64,000 bases of DNA, from assembly GCF_011745365.1 (NCBI RefSeq), contig NW_024468911.1, positions 4,520,759 to 4,584,758 on the forward strand. The letters run 5' to 3'. The translations under genes and the position numbers were made by a program. This document shows, piece by piece, positions 1 to 11,196 of this stretch. A model generated the notes under the pieces. The model was not told the DNA's origin. It saw nothing but the letters and a program-made list of their open reading frames with translations, and made no database searches. The stretch comes from Cryphonectria parasitica EP155 (Eukaryota; Ascomycota; Sordariomycetes; Diaporthales; Cryphonectriaceae). Every line of letters starts with the position of its first letter. Position 1 is the first letter of the stretch.

Positions 1-1984
1 AGATGTGCTTGCCAGGCGTTCTGGAGGACTCGTTCGTTTTGTGGCTGTTTCCAGATGTTGCATGGCATACTTGAAGGTGTATCGGTATTATGTTTGCCGA
101 TTTGTTGTGAGGCTAGAGAAGTCTCATTCATTTCAAAAGAGAGACGCAAAATACAACATAGAATACATCATTCAGCGGATGCAAGAGCCTTGCAAATTCA
201 AAATTCATAGGACTGTTCAACAATGTAAATTACAAATCACTTACCCTGCGCTGCGTATTACCATCCTGCCTTGGCTGCGGTTGACCTTACATATCGATAT
301 GCTCTTATTGATGTCATTTCCACGCTTCCAGCAGACCTACGAATGTCCCCAGGTTGCTTGATTCCGCTTATTGTGTGTTCAGGTACTCATATTTGAAAAG
401 CACGGCACCGTCCTGCCTCCAGTTCGCATTTTCAACTTGACCCTAATAGCCTCAATGTGCAAATTCTATTACTTAAGTAATCTCGAGAAGGGCGGATGTG
501 GAATTTCTCCCTCCCTCCTTGCAAGCAGACGTTGGGAATCGACAGAATCGTCCCTTCTGCGGTCAGCTACAGTGTAATTAGTGGATGCTTCCATCTAGAG
601 TACTACACAGTCCCGTTCCAAGTGCTTAAGCCAGGGGTGACCCAGGCGGTAGCCAATAACAACGCTGCTACTACATCCACCCGCGCTGAATAGGCAGTCT
701 GCAGCCTTGCGTACTTCTAATCTTGCCCTCGAGAAGATGGTACACAAATTCATGCTTTGTTACATGCAGAGAGCTGTATTTAAAAAACATGCAAGTCTTG
801 GGTGTATGGATTTAATACTTGAAGTCATCATTCGATATGACACGAGCGTCGCAGAGCCAAGAATGATGTATATGAACGCTCGTATTCTTCCGGCTGCTGT
901 TGTTATAGTTACGCCCATTCACGGCCACCGTAGGACTTGAGAGAGTAGTACTAGACAGGCTTCGCATCGTTCTTTTTAGCCGTCCACACATCGGGCCAGA
1001 TGATATCAATTATCATGGCAAATGTTTGGTGTCTATCATATCTTGCAATTTTACATATATTAAGGGTGTGTAATTTTAGGGTGCCAGGTCAGTAGCATAT
1101 GCCTTCAAGAATTAGACAATAGGCGTAAGAATAGGAGCGGGATCAGATGGTCGACGCATCGTATGAAGTACGAGCTGTACTGAGCTCATGGAGTCTGAAC
1201 AAGGGCAAAGAGCAAGCAGCCGGGAAAGACTCCCGTGTAAACCGTTCAATGAGCAATACATCTCACCGTCGTAGACAAAAGACAAGGGTACTATTATATT
1301 TTAACTTGATTTACTCCTTGCTGCTAACTGTGAATGCTCAGCCAATGAGCGAGTCCAGATGTGTAGCCCAATCAATTCCAGAATACGCAAATGGACTGGT
1401 TTCATTGCAGTACATAACATGACGTGACTTGGAGCTGATCTCACTAGATCCACGGAGAGGTGATAATATACTTGCCCAATTCACGTTCCGTCAGAAGTCA
1501 CTAGGAGTAATCATATAATTAGTGAAGTTGGTGAGAATGATGGAATCGAAAACTCGAAATGCGATATTTGATGATCTATCAATAAGCAAATATGTTTAAC
1601 TTTCGCTTGAATCTAAGTAGTTAGAGGTCCTTTTGAAATGACGAATTATGGTCTGACATGTGCCTCTCCAACACCTGCGGCGACCACACAACGTTTTCAG
1701 GTTGAATGACTCCACGTTTAGATGCACCTCACAAGTTAGGTGACGTTGTTTAACAGTCTCCTCGCCACCGTGCGGATGCATCGGTAGCGAGATAACACAT
1801 CTCTAATTATTGGTCAGCGAGAGAGGGGGATCGGCTCAAGTATAAGCCGAAATCAGAATGGGTGAGATCTTGGAGATCATAAAAGCACGTACTTTGAAAA
1901 AGAACTCATGTGTGCTTTCTCTATTGGGATACTTTCGCTCAGTGGATACCATCATATGTATCCCATGAAGAGTGTTTCTTTAAG
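1..1984. other. Gene-free stretch
   Basis: No supported gene. Reading frames are short (the longest about 118 codons, and without an ATG start), carry no recognisable domain and do not connect through plausible GT-AG introns. Base composition is somewhat richer in A+T than the housekeeping block. The last few hundred bases must include the promoter of the hydrolase gene that starts at 1985. A gene whose main body lies left of the window could end here unseen. Confidence 0.55.
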
Positions 1985-3155
1985 ATGGCCAAGTCAGCTC
2001 CCAAGTTTGAGATCGAGCCCTCCTCGGCCACCGTCGATGTTCGAAGTAAGCAAAAACGCCCATCCCCTCTTACAACACGTGTTTAATGCGTGCCTCGAGC
2101 GATACTGTGGATTTCGTTGAGATGTGTCAGTTGACCAGAGACTTTCAGTCATCGATACCACATCATGGATCGGGGGCATTCCAACCAAGGTCTTCTTCAC
2201 CCCCGTCACGAAGGGGTATGACACGCTTGAGTGCCCAGCCTACTCCTTCCTGATCGAACATCCGTCTGGCCGCAAACTCTTGTTCGACCTTGGCGTCCGG
2301 AAAGACTGGGAGAATCTTTGTCCAGTGACAGTGGACATGATCAAGAATCTCGAAGCAAAAATCACAGTTCAGAAGGACGTGCGTGAGATTCTTGAAGACA
2401 ACGGCATCTCTGCTTCAAGTATCGAGGGCATCGTCTGGAGCCATTGGCACTTCGACCACACAGGAGACCCATCCACCTTCGGGCCCTCCACGGCCCTCAT
2501 CGTCGGTCCGGGATTCAAAGATGCCTTCGTCCCTGGCTACCCTACAAACGCAGAGTCCGTGGTCCTGGAGTCCGACTATGCCGGGCGAGAGCTGAAGGAG
2601 ATCACCTTCAGCCCAGACAAGAAGGTCGGCCGCTTCGAGTCCTTTGACTACTTCGGCGACGGCTCCTTCTACCTCCTCAACAGCCCAGGTCACGCCATCG
2701 GCCACCTCTGCGCCCTAGCTCGCGTGACCAGCCAACCGGACTCGTACATCCTCATGGGCGGCGATGCGAGCCACCAGGCAGGCGAGTTCCGCCCGTCCGC
2801 CTACCTGCCTCTCCCAGAGTCCATCTCGCCGCACCCGCTGGAAAGTCACGCGGTGACGACGCCCTGTCCCGGCTCGCTGTTCGAACACTTGCTTCCACAC
2901 GGCGATACGACGAAGCCATTTTACAGCATCGCCAAGGGGGGTGTCTCTGTGGATGCCGAAGAGGCCGAGAGGACAATTGCGAAATTGCAGGAGGCGGATG
3001 CGCAGGACAAGGTGTTGGTTGTTATTGCGCACGATACTGGTCTGCTGGATGTGCTTGATTTTTTCCCGAAGTCTGCCAATGATTTCGCATCGAAGGGATG
3101 GGTGAAGAAAGGGCGCTGGGCATTTCTTAAGGATTTTAAGGATGCTTTGCTGTGA
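1985..3155 (+). CDS. Metallo-beta-lactamase-fold hydrolase (lactonase-like)
   Basis: Two exons, 1985-2045 and 2131-3155, encode 361 aa. The intron 2046-2130 opens with GTAAGC and closes with TCAG; it joins VDVR to IDQRLSVIDTT in frame, and the start ATG at 1985 gives the usual fungal N-terminus. The signature HxHxDH is seen as SHWHFDHTGD (His125, His127, Asp129, His130), followed downstream by SPGHAIGH, GGDASHQ and VIAHDT, which supply the remaining metal ligands of a di-zinc site. No signal peptide is visible, so the enzyme is probably cytosolic. Related fungal proteins are annotated as metallo-beta-lactamase superfamily or AHL-lactonase-like hydrolases; the natural substrate is not known and could be a lactone or another ester. 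It has no linked partner genes: both flanks are gene-free for more than 1.9 kb. Confidence 0.88.
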
Positions 3156-5977
3156 TTTATGTAGTACTTATTCCTCATCTCTCCACACATATACATATAT
3201 ATTGGTTTTCCCCCACAGCTGTGCTGTACTCATCAGAACTTTGAGTAGTATTGAGGAGAGCAGGGCGAAGACAGCAATGGTCCGTCTCTTCCAAAACATC
3301 CCAGAAAACAGACCTGAGCAGGCTGAAATATAGTAGCCCTAAATATGCTATGTATCAAAACTCATCCCATCCTGCATTTGTTCCCTTTGCGCATGATTCC
3401 ATGGGTATTCCCAAAGCCCCCATTTCAAATCAAACACAGCTCAGTGATGCTCTCCTGGCGATCTGGCCAAAGTGCACCAACACGTGTCCCGTTCAAATAC
3501 GCTTCTTCAACTAGTCGGTAACATTTGATAGCACGCCAGCTACAGTCTCAAATTGCGCCCTCTCCTCTAGGCCACCTGCCTTTTTTCATTCGCCTATATT
3601 TTCTTATGGTTCTCAGCATTTGCCAATTACCAACTACTGGAGACCAATTTCCGATTCGAAGATACGCAATAGACAGCCATTTTGCAATCAAATTATGGAA
3701 AACTAAGTGAGTTAGAAATTTCTGGTAAGCAAGTTCTCAACGCATCTTTCCCGTGTATCACATGCTGATATTCCTTAGATTCTTATGTAAATTCAACATC
3801 TAGGCACGCGGTGATATATCTTACACATTTGGTCTTCACACATCAATAGCCAGAACTTTTTCTGAAAAACAAAACTTCCAGACTTCTCGAGCCAGCAATA
3901 TACATTCGCTTCATTGTGAACATTGCAAAGAAGAGATAACCACCAAACAAATGTCTCCTTAGGGAGCTAACAGCTTCCTGATCTGGTAAGCAAGCCGGAA
4001 TTTAGAAGGCAGTGTTGGAGTTCTCAAACCCTCGAGAGTTAAAGATATTCTGCTGCAGCGAGAGTTCGAGGGTCTGTACAAAATACACCATTATACCGAG
4101 AGGCTTCTGCTGAATCATGTCACTTGTCTTCCCTACAAGTTCGTAAAAACGGGCCAGCAAAACATGTCTTGCATCGATATTGAGACAATCCCTTCTTGAA
4201 TTGCGAACCAGGCACAGTTCTTGTCTCTCTAGACCAGCCACAATAGAAAGAAATCCAGGCTAGGAAATGTCGGGCCACGCTTGCTGAGTTCCCCCTGCAT
4301 CATATCTGCTCACTGTGTGACGGGGGAGAAGATCACCGCCAATGGACCTGCATGTGGCTTTGAGACACGAAAGCAGCTCTTCACCGCTGGAGTATCTGTG
4401 AAAGTCCACTATCTAGCAGCTCTGAGTGGTCACTCTGGCGGACTTTGACTATGTACCAGACAGACGCAAGTCAAGACCCACGATCTGTCGAGATACGGGT
4501 GTATTACGAAGGAAGTCCTCTACGGACGAACTGTTAAGGTCCGACATCCACGCCAGTTACCCAATAGCCCCCCCCCCCCTCTTCTCTCCTCACGGGATCC
4601 GCCAGCAAGACAGCCATCTTTCTCGCTTCGCTTGCTTTGCTTCTACCATGTCCCAAAAGCCCCTGTCTCAGAGGCCGCAGCTCAAGTAACTGTGACGCTA
4701 CGAGAGCCACCGTGTCATAACAGTATGTAGGAAGCATGGAACCTTTCCTGTCCAGGCCGGCCATCTACTCGATACGAAACACTCTACCCTCATCCCTAAG
4801 AGACACCAGCAGAACCATTGCGCCGCTACGATGGCTTCAGTGACATGGCACTGCCGATCACAAGACCTTCCTTCCTTCCTTTCCCACATCTGCCTAATGC
4901 ACAGCCCGCCCGAAGGACCCTGATGGTTCGGGAGGAATTTGAAAATTGGGCGCAGCCAGGTATGTCGGCCGTGGGGGCCGGGGGAAAAAAATACAGGCGG
5001 CTGGCGGATGAGTCTAAGCTTCTGACCCGTTCTGCAGGCCGAGTGTCTAGGTCCGGTATCACAAGATATGTAAACGCTCGGAATTGATGAGAGGCTGTGT
5101 TTTCTGGGGAGTGGGGTGTTTCCAGAGGGGGGGGGGGGTGGCTAGGGGGAACTCTCTATTTGCTGATGTGGTTTGGAGGTGGGCTGGTGTTGTATTACGC
5201 AACTTTGTTCGGAAATAGGGCTGGTGTTGCTGGTCAGGCTGTTACAATGACGAGTATAATCTTTTCAGACCTTCTTGAGGTGTTTGCACGACGTGAACAT
5301 GTACTTTGCGCTCGGCTAAGTAGACGACCAATAGCTTAAATGTCTAAGTACATGTCGGTCCTTTGCTCGTGTGATTACTCGGTGTAAATATAGGAAAGCG
5401 AGCGAGCGAGACAGGCACAGAGAGAGAGAAACCTTGTGTTTATGGACTAAATTCGTGAATAGCGCAACATGAATCTGCATAAGCCTTATACGTTATCTCT
5501 TTGCAGCAATATGCACTTACTCTCAGCGAGCAGTCTCTCAAGATTAGAAGTACTACGTCCTGTACTAGGACGCCGTTGAAACAAAGTATCTTCGACGCTC
5601 TTTGCGCTCGATACTATCGTGTGCAGGCATTCATGTAATTACATCGCCCTACTCATATCAACAAAAAAAGAACAGGAAAATAAAAACCCCAAACGCCGAA
5701 AATAAATGCTTGTGGCGCTGTGAGGCCAACTGATAATCATGTCTGTTCTCTTAGTAGAGGCCATGTCCCGTTACGCCACGCCTTAGACCGCACGCTGGAA
5801 GTGCATCAAAAGTAAAGATGGGGAAAAGTTCAACGAGAAAAAAGCATTCGCCCAGAATAAAACAAACCAAGAAGTAGAACACACAAAGTACCCATCGAGT
5901 AACAGCTTGTCAGTCGACTTATGAAAATGATGATGATGATGATGATGCAACAATTCTAGAACAGCAGCGGTGGCTGT
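3156..5977. other. Gene-free stretch with two homopolymer tracts
   Basis: The left end should hold the 3' UTR of the hydrolase gene and the right end the 3' UTR of the minus-strand gene ending at 5978. Between them only frames under about 95 codons occur, none with a recognisable domain or splice pattern. There is a run of 12 C at 4568-4579 and of 12 G at 5127-5138. A GAT trinucleotide repeat spans about 5928-5947, just beyond the stop codon of the next gene. Confidence 0.55.
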
Positions 5978-7509
5978 CTAGAAAGCAGGAATAGGGCTGG
6001 CGTTTCGGAGTGGGCTATTGTGGTGGTTATGATGGTCCCCTGATGACCTGCGCTGCGTAAAGACACGATGCATGAAGGCACGAGGCCCTGTTGACTCGAT
6101 CTCACCCAGAACGGGTATGCGAGATGATTTCTTGGTTTGCCAGCGCTCTCTGATGCAGTCGTCGACGAGAGCCATGAGACCACTTGCCATGATGACACTT
6201 GAGAAAGACTGTTGTTAGCCACAACTGCCAATTTCCATCATCATCACCATCATCACCATCACACACAGAAACACACACACACACACACACACAAGACTTT
6301 GAAGACTTACTCGGCAACATCAGTAGCAGCATCAAGAACACCATGGTCATTAATCCACATAAAGCAGGGCGGGACCCAACCACCGGCCCTCTCGTCATCT
6401 TCGACCTGGTTGGGCGATCGTGTCTCGGGCACGATATGCGCAACAGGGTTCGGCTGGCCATCGCGAATAAGATGGAACGAGACGACGCCCTCCAGGTGCT
6501 TCTCGACCACGCGCTTCCACATATACTTGTGGCCCCACCACGCAAACTCATAGCGCGTGTTCTTCTTGTTGGAGCCTTTCCGCTCCACGTCCACGCGCGC
6601 ATAGTTGCTGAACTCGAGCTTGATGGCGTTGCTGCTGGGACGAGGCTGGCCCTGCTTGTGGTGATCTCCGCCGCCCGAGGACCAAGACGATACGCTGCCC
6701 GCATCCACGCTCGTGTCGGAGTGGGAGGTGGCCGGGCGCTTGGTGCTGTCGCCCTGGGCGGCGGCAGGGTTCGACAACGACGACGACCCGCCGCTCGAGT
6801 TGTGTCGGCGCATGTGGTGCGGGCGCGCCAGGCTCTTCATGGCCGTGGACATGGACCGCTGCAGGGTGGGGCGGCCGTTGCTGCTGAGCGAGACGTCGTG
6901 GTCCTCCCTGCGCTTCGAGTTGCACACCTCGCGGCCTGACTCGCGGCAATACCGACGGAGGGAGAACTCACGCTTGGCCAGGTCGTACATGCGCAGGTGG
7001 AAGAGCTGCACGGCCACCCTCTTGCCGTTGCGGCGGTTGTGCGCGGCCATGGTGTCCACGCGCAGGTTCATATTGCCGTCGGTGGTGAAGTCGTCGTGCC
7101 GGATGGAAAGACGGTCCATGCTGGGGTACAGCTCGGCGAACTCCCTGGGGGTGGAAGCGAGCACGTTGGGCTCGGTGATTTCATGGTAGTAGGATGGTAA
7201 TGGCGGGATGTAGTCGCAGCCACGGCCTCTGGCAAGGTCTCCTTCTCGTTCCAAGGCAACGACTTCTTCTTCGTCCTCGTCTGAAGAATCTGTGGATGCG
7301 TACGTGTCCACTGAGGACCGTGGAACTGTTGCTGTGCTTGGGGACAGGTCTTCGTCGCATTCGATGTATTGTACGTAGGGCTTTCCGTATTCAACAGAGG
7401 ATGACATTGTTGAAGGTGCCCTCATCGACTCGTTTTCTCGACTGTCGGCACCACAATCATCCCATTGATTGTGGTGGTGATGAGGATATTGATCTGGTAT
7501 GGAAGGCAT
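5978..7509 (-). CDS. Unidentified conserved-looking protein, two exons
   Basis: Exon 1 is 7509-6311 and exon 2 is 6197-5978, giving 472 aa. The donor GTAAGT at 6310 and the acceptor CAAG ending at 6198 join DVAD to VIMASGLMALVDDCIRER in frame. No family is recognised. The N-terminus is low-complexity with a His run, then a Ser/Asp/Glu-rich acidic stretch near residues 60-90. A more ordered part follows (EFAELYPSMDRLSIRHDDF, then VAVQLFHLRMYDLAKREFSLRRYCRESGREVC). A Ser-rich linker precedes a second ordered block with IKLEFSNYARVDVERKG and RYEFAWWGHKYMWKRVVEK, and the C-terminus is again basic. There is no membrane segment or signal peptide. The mix of ordered blocks and disordered linkers resembles a regulatory or scaffold protein, but that is inference. 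Translation could instead begin at Met29. The 113-bp intron carries the CA/GT repeat at 6271-6293. Confidence 0.72.
6271..6293. repeat. (CA)n microsatellite in an intron
   Basis: A dinucleotide repeat of about 11.5 CA units, read as GT on the coding strand. It lies inside the single intron (6198-6310) of the minus-strand gene at 5978-7509, so length changes would not affect the protein. Confidence 0.95.
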
Positions 7510-7717
7510 TGTGAAGAATGTCTTTGGTTGTCAGGCCTCCAAGTGCGATAAGTTCGTGATGACTTGGGAAGTGTAGAAATAAGCGAGGGTGCAGGGCCCT
7601 ATTATGAGACCTCCTGGTGGGGTGCGTTCGTTGCCTAACAGCAGCTCTCTGCTTTCTCGGGCGGCTTTGCGACAACAGCGGTAGTAGCAGTAGCAGCAGG
7701 CAGGCTTGGAAGGACAA

Positions 7718-7731
7718 GGGGGGGGGGGGGG
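7718..7731. repeat. G14 homopolymer
   Basis: Fourteen consecutive G about 210 bp upstream of the start codon of the minus-strand gene at 5978-7509, so it is a C run in that gene's leader or promoter. Confidence 0.95.
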
Positions 7732-8332
7732 AGTATTTATGGGGCGAGAAGAAGGCGGCCGCAGGGGAGAAGAGAGAAGACCTAGGGGAAGGGGGAGGCT
7801 GTGAAGGGCTGTTGGATGCTGATACAGTAGCTGATGTGGCTCTCGGCTTTCAGGTGAGGCCAAACGTGTAGGCTCGTCAGGGGGTTTTTGGGTTTCCTGG
7901 ACGAGGCTTGGGTGGAGTTCGTGTCAGTGACAGGCTATGGTTGACGGAATGCGAAGAGGCCTTTTTTGGGTGACTTGTTTCGTGTGTGAATTTGTTGTCA
8001 GGAGCGTGGTGGGGTGAAAGGAGGAGGAGGAGGAGGAGGAGGGTCATCGGATTAGGACGTATGTGGGAGTGATATAGGAAAAAGGCGCCAAGGCCAGCTC
8101 TGTGCAGCAATCATAACATTTTGTCTGGCGTATTAGCCAAGGAGTGACAGGAAAGAAAAGCAAAATAGAGTGTGTACAACGGTACATAGGCACTGCGTGT
8201 GGTACGATGGTACTTCGATATAGCTGAGCTAGGTGACTTACAAGGGCCGAGACCAACCAAGGAGGGAGGTATGGAACAGCGCTGGCCGCCGATGACAGGC
8301 TTGCGAGACAGGCAAGCGAGCTGCTGGTTGAC

Positions 8333-8345
8333 GGGGGGGGGGGGG
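8333..8345. repeat. G13 homopolymer
   Basis: Thirteen consecutive G inside the gene-free stretch, about 820 bp upstream of the minus-strand gene at 5978-7509. Confidence 0.95.
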
Positions 8346-9859
8346 TTCTACAGGCTTCCCGGTGTGTGGTAGTAGCAGAACCAAGAGGCCCTTGCTAGAA
8401 GATGCTTTTGCAAGGGGGGCTTTGCGTGTGATCGGGCGGCTACGGAAGACTGGACTTGGCGGGCCATCCATCCATGAAGATCTGTCCAGAGGGAGCAACT
8501 CGGTTCCGTACAACATGTGATTTTTCTTCTTCATACATACCGATCAAATCAAGTACAGCAATTCAATGCAAGCTGGTATGCAATGTAGTACGACAACGTG
8601 ATTGCTAAATTAGCGGACGGTTTTCTGCGGTCAGGGACACAACATTCTGCTGCTTCACCAACAGGTGGGGAGTCAGTTCAAGTCTGACTCTCTCCACTGC
8701 ACATCGTCCCAAATACACACACACCTTATAGTGGGGGAAAAAGGCTGACGAATGGAACCACTGCACGTAACTCTGTGCTTTGTCACAGCACACCCCTCGG
8801 ATGCAACCCTGCTCGTTACAGATGATGACTGGGTTCATAGAAAGAGAGAAGGCAGAAAGGATCGCCGCGTTTTAGACGGGAAGCCTTGCGTGTGATCTGA
8901 AAGGCTAGCAGAGCCTGAAATCCGAAGCAACAAAAACAGCAACATGATGAAAATGGATAGATAGATTCTAGCCAACAATGCCGCACGCCTTGTCGTCTTT
9001 GAATGGTTGTGAGTTGTCCGCGGCAATTCGGCGGTATCCGTAGAGGGTCAGAAGAGGCCCCAAAAAAAAAGGATCCAAGCTGACTTTTTAGGTAGTAGGC
9101 CACCAGGTCTGCAGTAGGCAGAAAGATGTATACGGGGCAGGGTGATTAACTCAGCATCGCGCCGTCAGGCTGCAAGACTTTTTCCCAAACCCCAACAATG
9201 TGATTGGCTGGAATTATTTATCATCCGTGGGAGGGTCGCCAAACAATCAGCTCACGTACGTCCCATGGCGTCGGTAGAGGAGAAAAAATGGGAAGAGAAG
9301 GCGGAAGGAAAAGAAGGAGGAGAAGGAGAGCAGGATGTTGAGCGAGTCAGGGGGGTAGCCTGGAGAAGAGAGACCGTACCAGGTCAAGTAGGTGTATTAG
9401 CAGCAGCGTTGACAGTTTTAATGGGGGACTGGAGAAATGTTAGCGCGGGGGATGCCAGCAGGACGTGTTAATGAGAAGCCGACAGGCCACTCTGGTTCAG
9501 AACATCCCGACGCTCGTGTCCCCATCACTCCACCACGCCATGGTAGTGGTGTGACTTGTGCATACCATTAAGTAGCTTCCTGTTTGTCCCTATCTCTTCT
9601 GTCTCTATTTCTTTTTGCCTTGCTTTCGAAGGGAGGCAGAAATGGTATGGAACACGGAATTGTTTACTCCCTTTTCTTACACCTCCCGAAAGATTTCGCC
9701 GAGAGATCTCGTCCTTTGATGAAAAAAACTTGACATGCACCTTGATTATTCCAGCCACTGACTACATTCACAATCCATGCAAGTCCACTAAGGCCGCGTG
9801 AACGGGAGCGCCATCTCCTACACACAAGACACAGCAGTAGATCCCGAGCTGAACCGGCA

Positions 9860-9873
9860 GGGGGGGGGGGGGG
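9860..9873. repeat. G14 homopolymer
   Basis: Fourteen consecutive G in gene-free DNA, only about 135 bp from the 27-nt A run at 10008. Confidence 0.95.
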
Positions 9874-10007
9874 AAACCTTAGACACCATAAACGACTACC
9901 TACCCTTACTGCCTCACGCTGAGGTATTGCTTTTCCCGTATGCAACGTGCCTGTCGCATCCCAAACCACAAAAAAAGGTCTCCTGAGCGCCATTGACATC
10001 GAGATGC

Positions 10008-10034
10008 AAAAAAAAAAAAAAAAAAAAAAAAAAA
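10008..10034. repeat. A27 homopolymer
   Basis: Twenty-seven consecutive A, the longest homopolymer in the window. No retroelement-like frame or target-site duplication is evident next to it, so it is not assigned to a retroposed copy. Confidence 0.95.
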
Positions 10035-11181
10035 GATGATGGACTACATGTCGCGCGCGACATCGTCTTTCCTTTTGCATTTGGATACTTTCTTGTCTCA
10101 TGTGACATCCACTTGGGTTGGGTTGGATTTCCATCAGTGGGAGGAAGAACAAAAGAACAAAGTTGGTCTACTCTGAACCCATGCAAGGCACTTTTCATTA
10201 CCATCGATTCTATCTATCTGCTGTACCGCGCTGTGTGAACCCGATCTCGGAAGAGGAAATCAATCATCTCGACCATTGGTGGACGTCAGTAGCTCCCGGC
10301 TCTCGTGCGTAAAAAGGGCGACAGCAGGACTTGAAAGCGAGGCATCGTGATCCAGCAGCTTGGCAAGCGATGGACGCCAAATGTGGGATGTGTGCCGCCT
10401 CCAACCTCTCTAGCCACTATCGCCAGGGTAGGCCGAGGCGCAAATGCAATAGTCCCCAGGCGGCACTTGTAAAGTACGATGACGTCCTCTGTTGCTTTTC
10501 TTTTCTTTTTTTTTCATTTTTTTTTTTTCAATCTCATCATCCTTCTCCTTGTGGCAGCTTCGGTTGCGTCACTCTTGAGAGGATCGATCCTCTTTCCAAA
10601 TTGGGAATTATCTCGTATTACAACGACAATCACAACAACAAAACAAAAAGTCGGTCTCACGCAACGCCGCATGCCCTTTTTGTCATCGTCTTCTTCCTAC
10701 CACTTGTGGTCATCGCTTCGTCACTACTGCCCACAACCCTTGCTGGGGTACTTGTGCGTGTGTCTGCGCTGATCGATGCCCGACATGCCCTTCTTCTCCT
10801 CTAGTCTGGCCAATAACATCTGAATAGCCGACTCATTGGTTTTCCACATGATCATGAGGAAAAAGTGACACCTCTTCTCCAGATCCTACGTCGCACCATA
10901 TCGGAATACAGTTCACCACGGACGCACTACACGAAGTGCTGTTTTGTTGCGTCGGCGGAGGCGAAAGGTGGTCAGCCTGGCTGGGCTCTTCTCATTCTCA
11001 CACATCTATTGGGCGATCTCCAAACGCCAGGACGCCCCAGCGTTTTCCCTGAGTGGCTCGGGTGTCGGATGGGGAGGAGATCTCGGCGCTATACTCTTCT
11101 TCATATCTCTTGCATCGGGAGCCCCTGGTTGCTGACTTGTTCATTGCGTAGTGGCGTATTTCTTTCCTTTGGGGGGTGAGA

Positions 11182-11196
11182 GGGGGGGGGGGGGGG
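11182..11196. repeat. G15 homopolymer
   Basis: Fifteen consecutive G, preceded after a short spacer by a further six G (GGGGGGTGAGA then the run), in gene-free DNA. Confidence 0.95.

Noticed and set aside
8670..8690. tRNA-like T-arm hairpin (7-bp stem around TTCAAGT)
   Set aside because: No matching 5' acceptor strand, D-arm or anticodon arm could be found upstream at normal or intron-containing spacing.
10008..10034. A27 run as the tail of a retroposed gene copy
   Set aside because: No adjacent intronless gene-like sequence or flanking direct repeat was seen.
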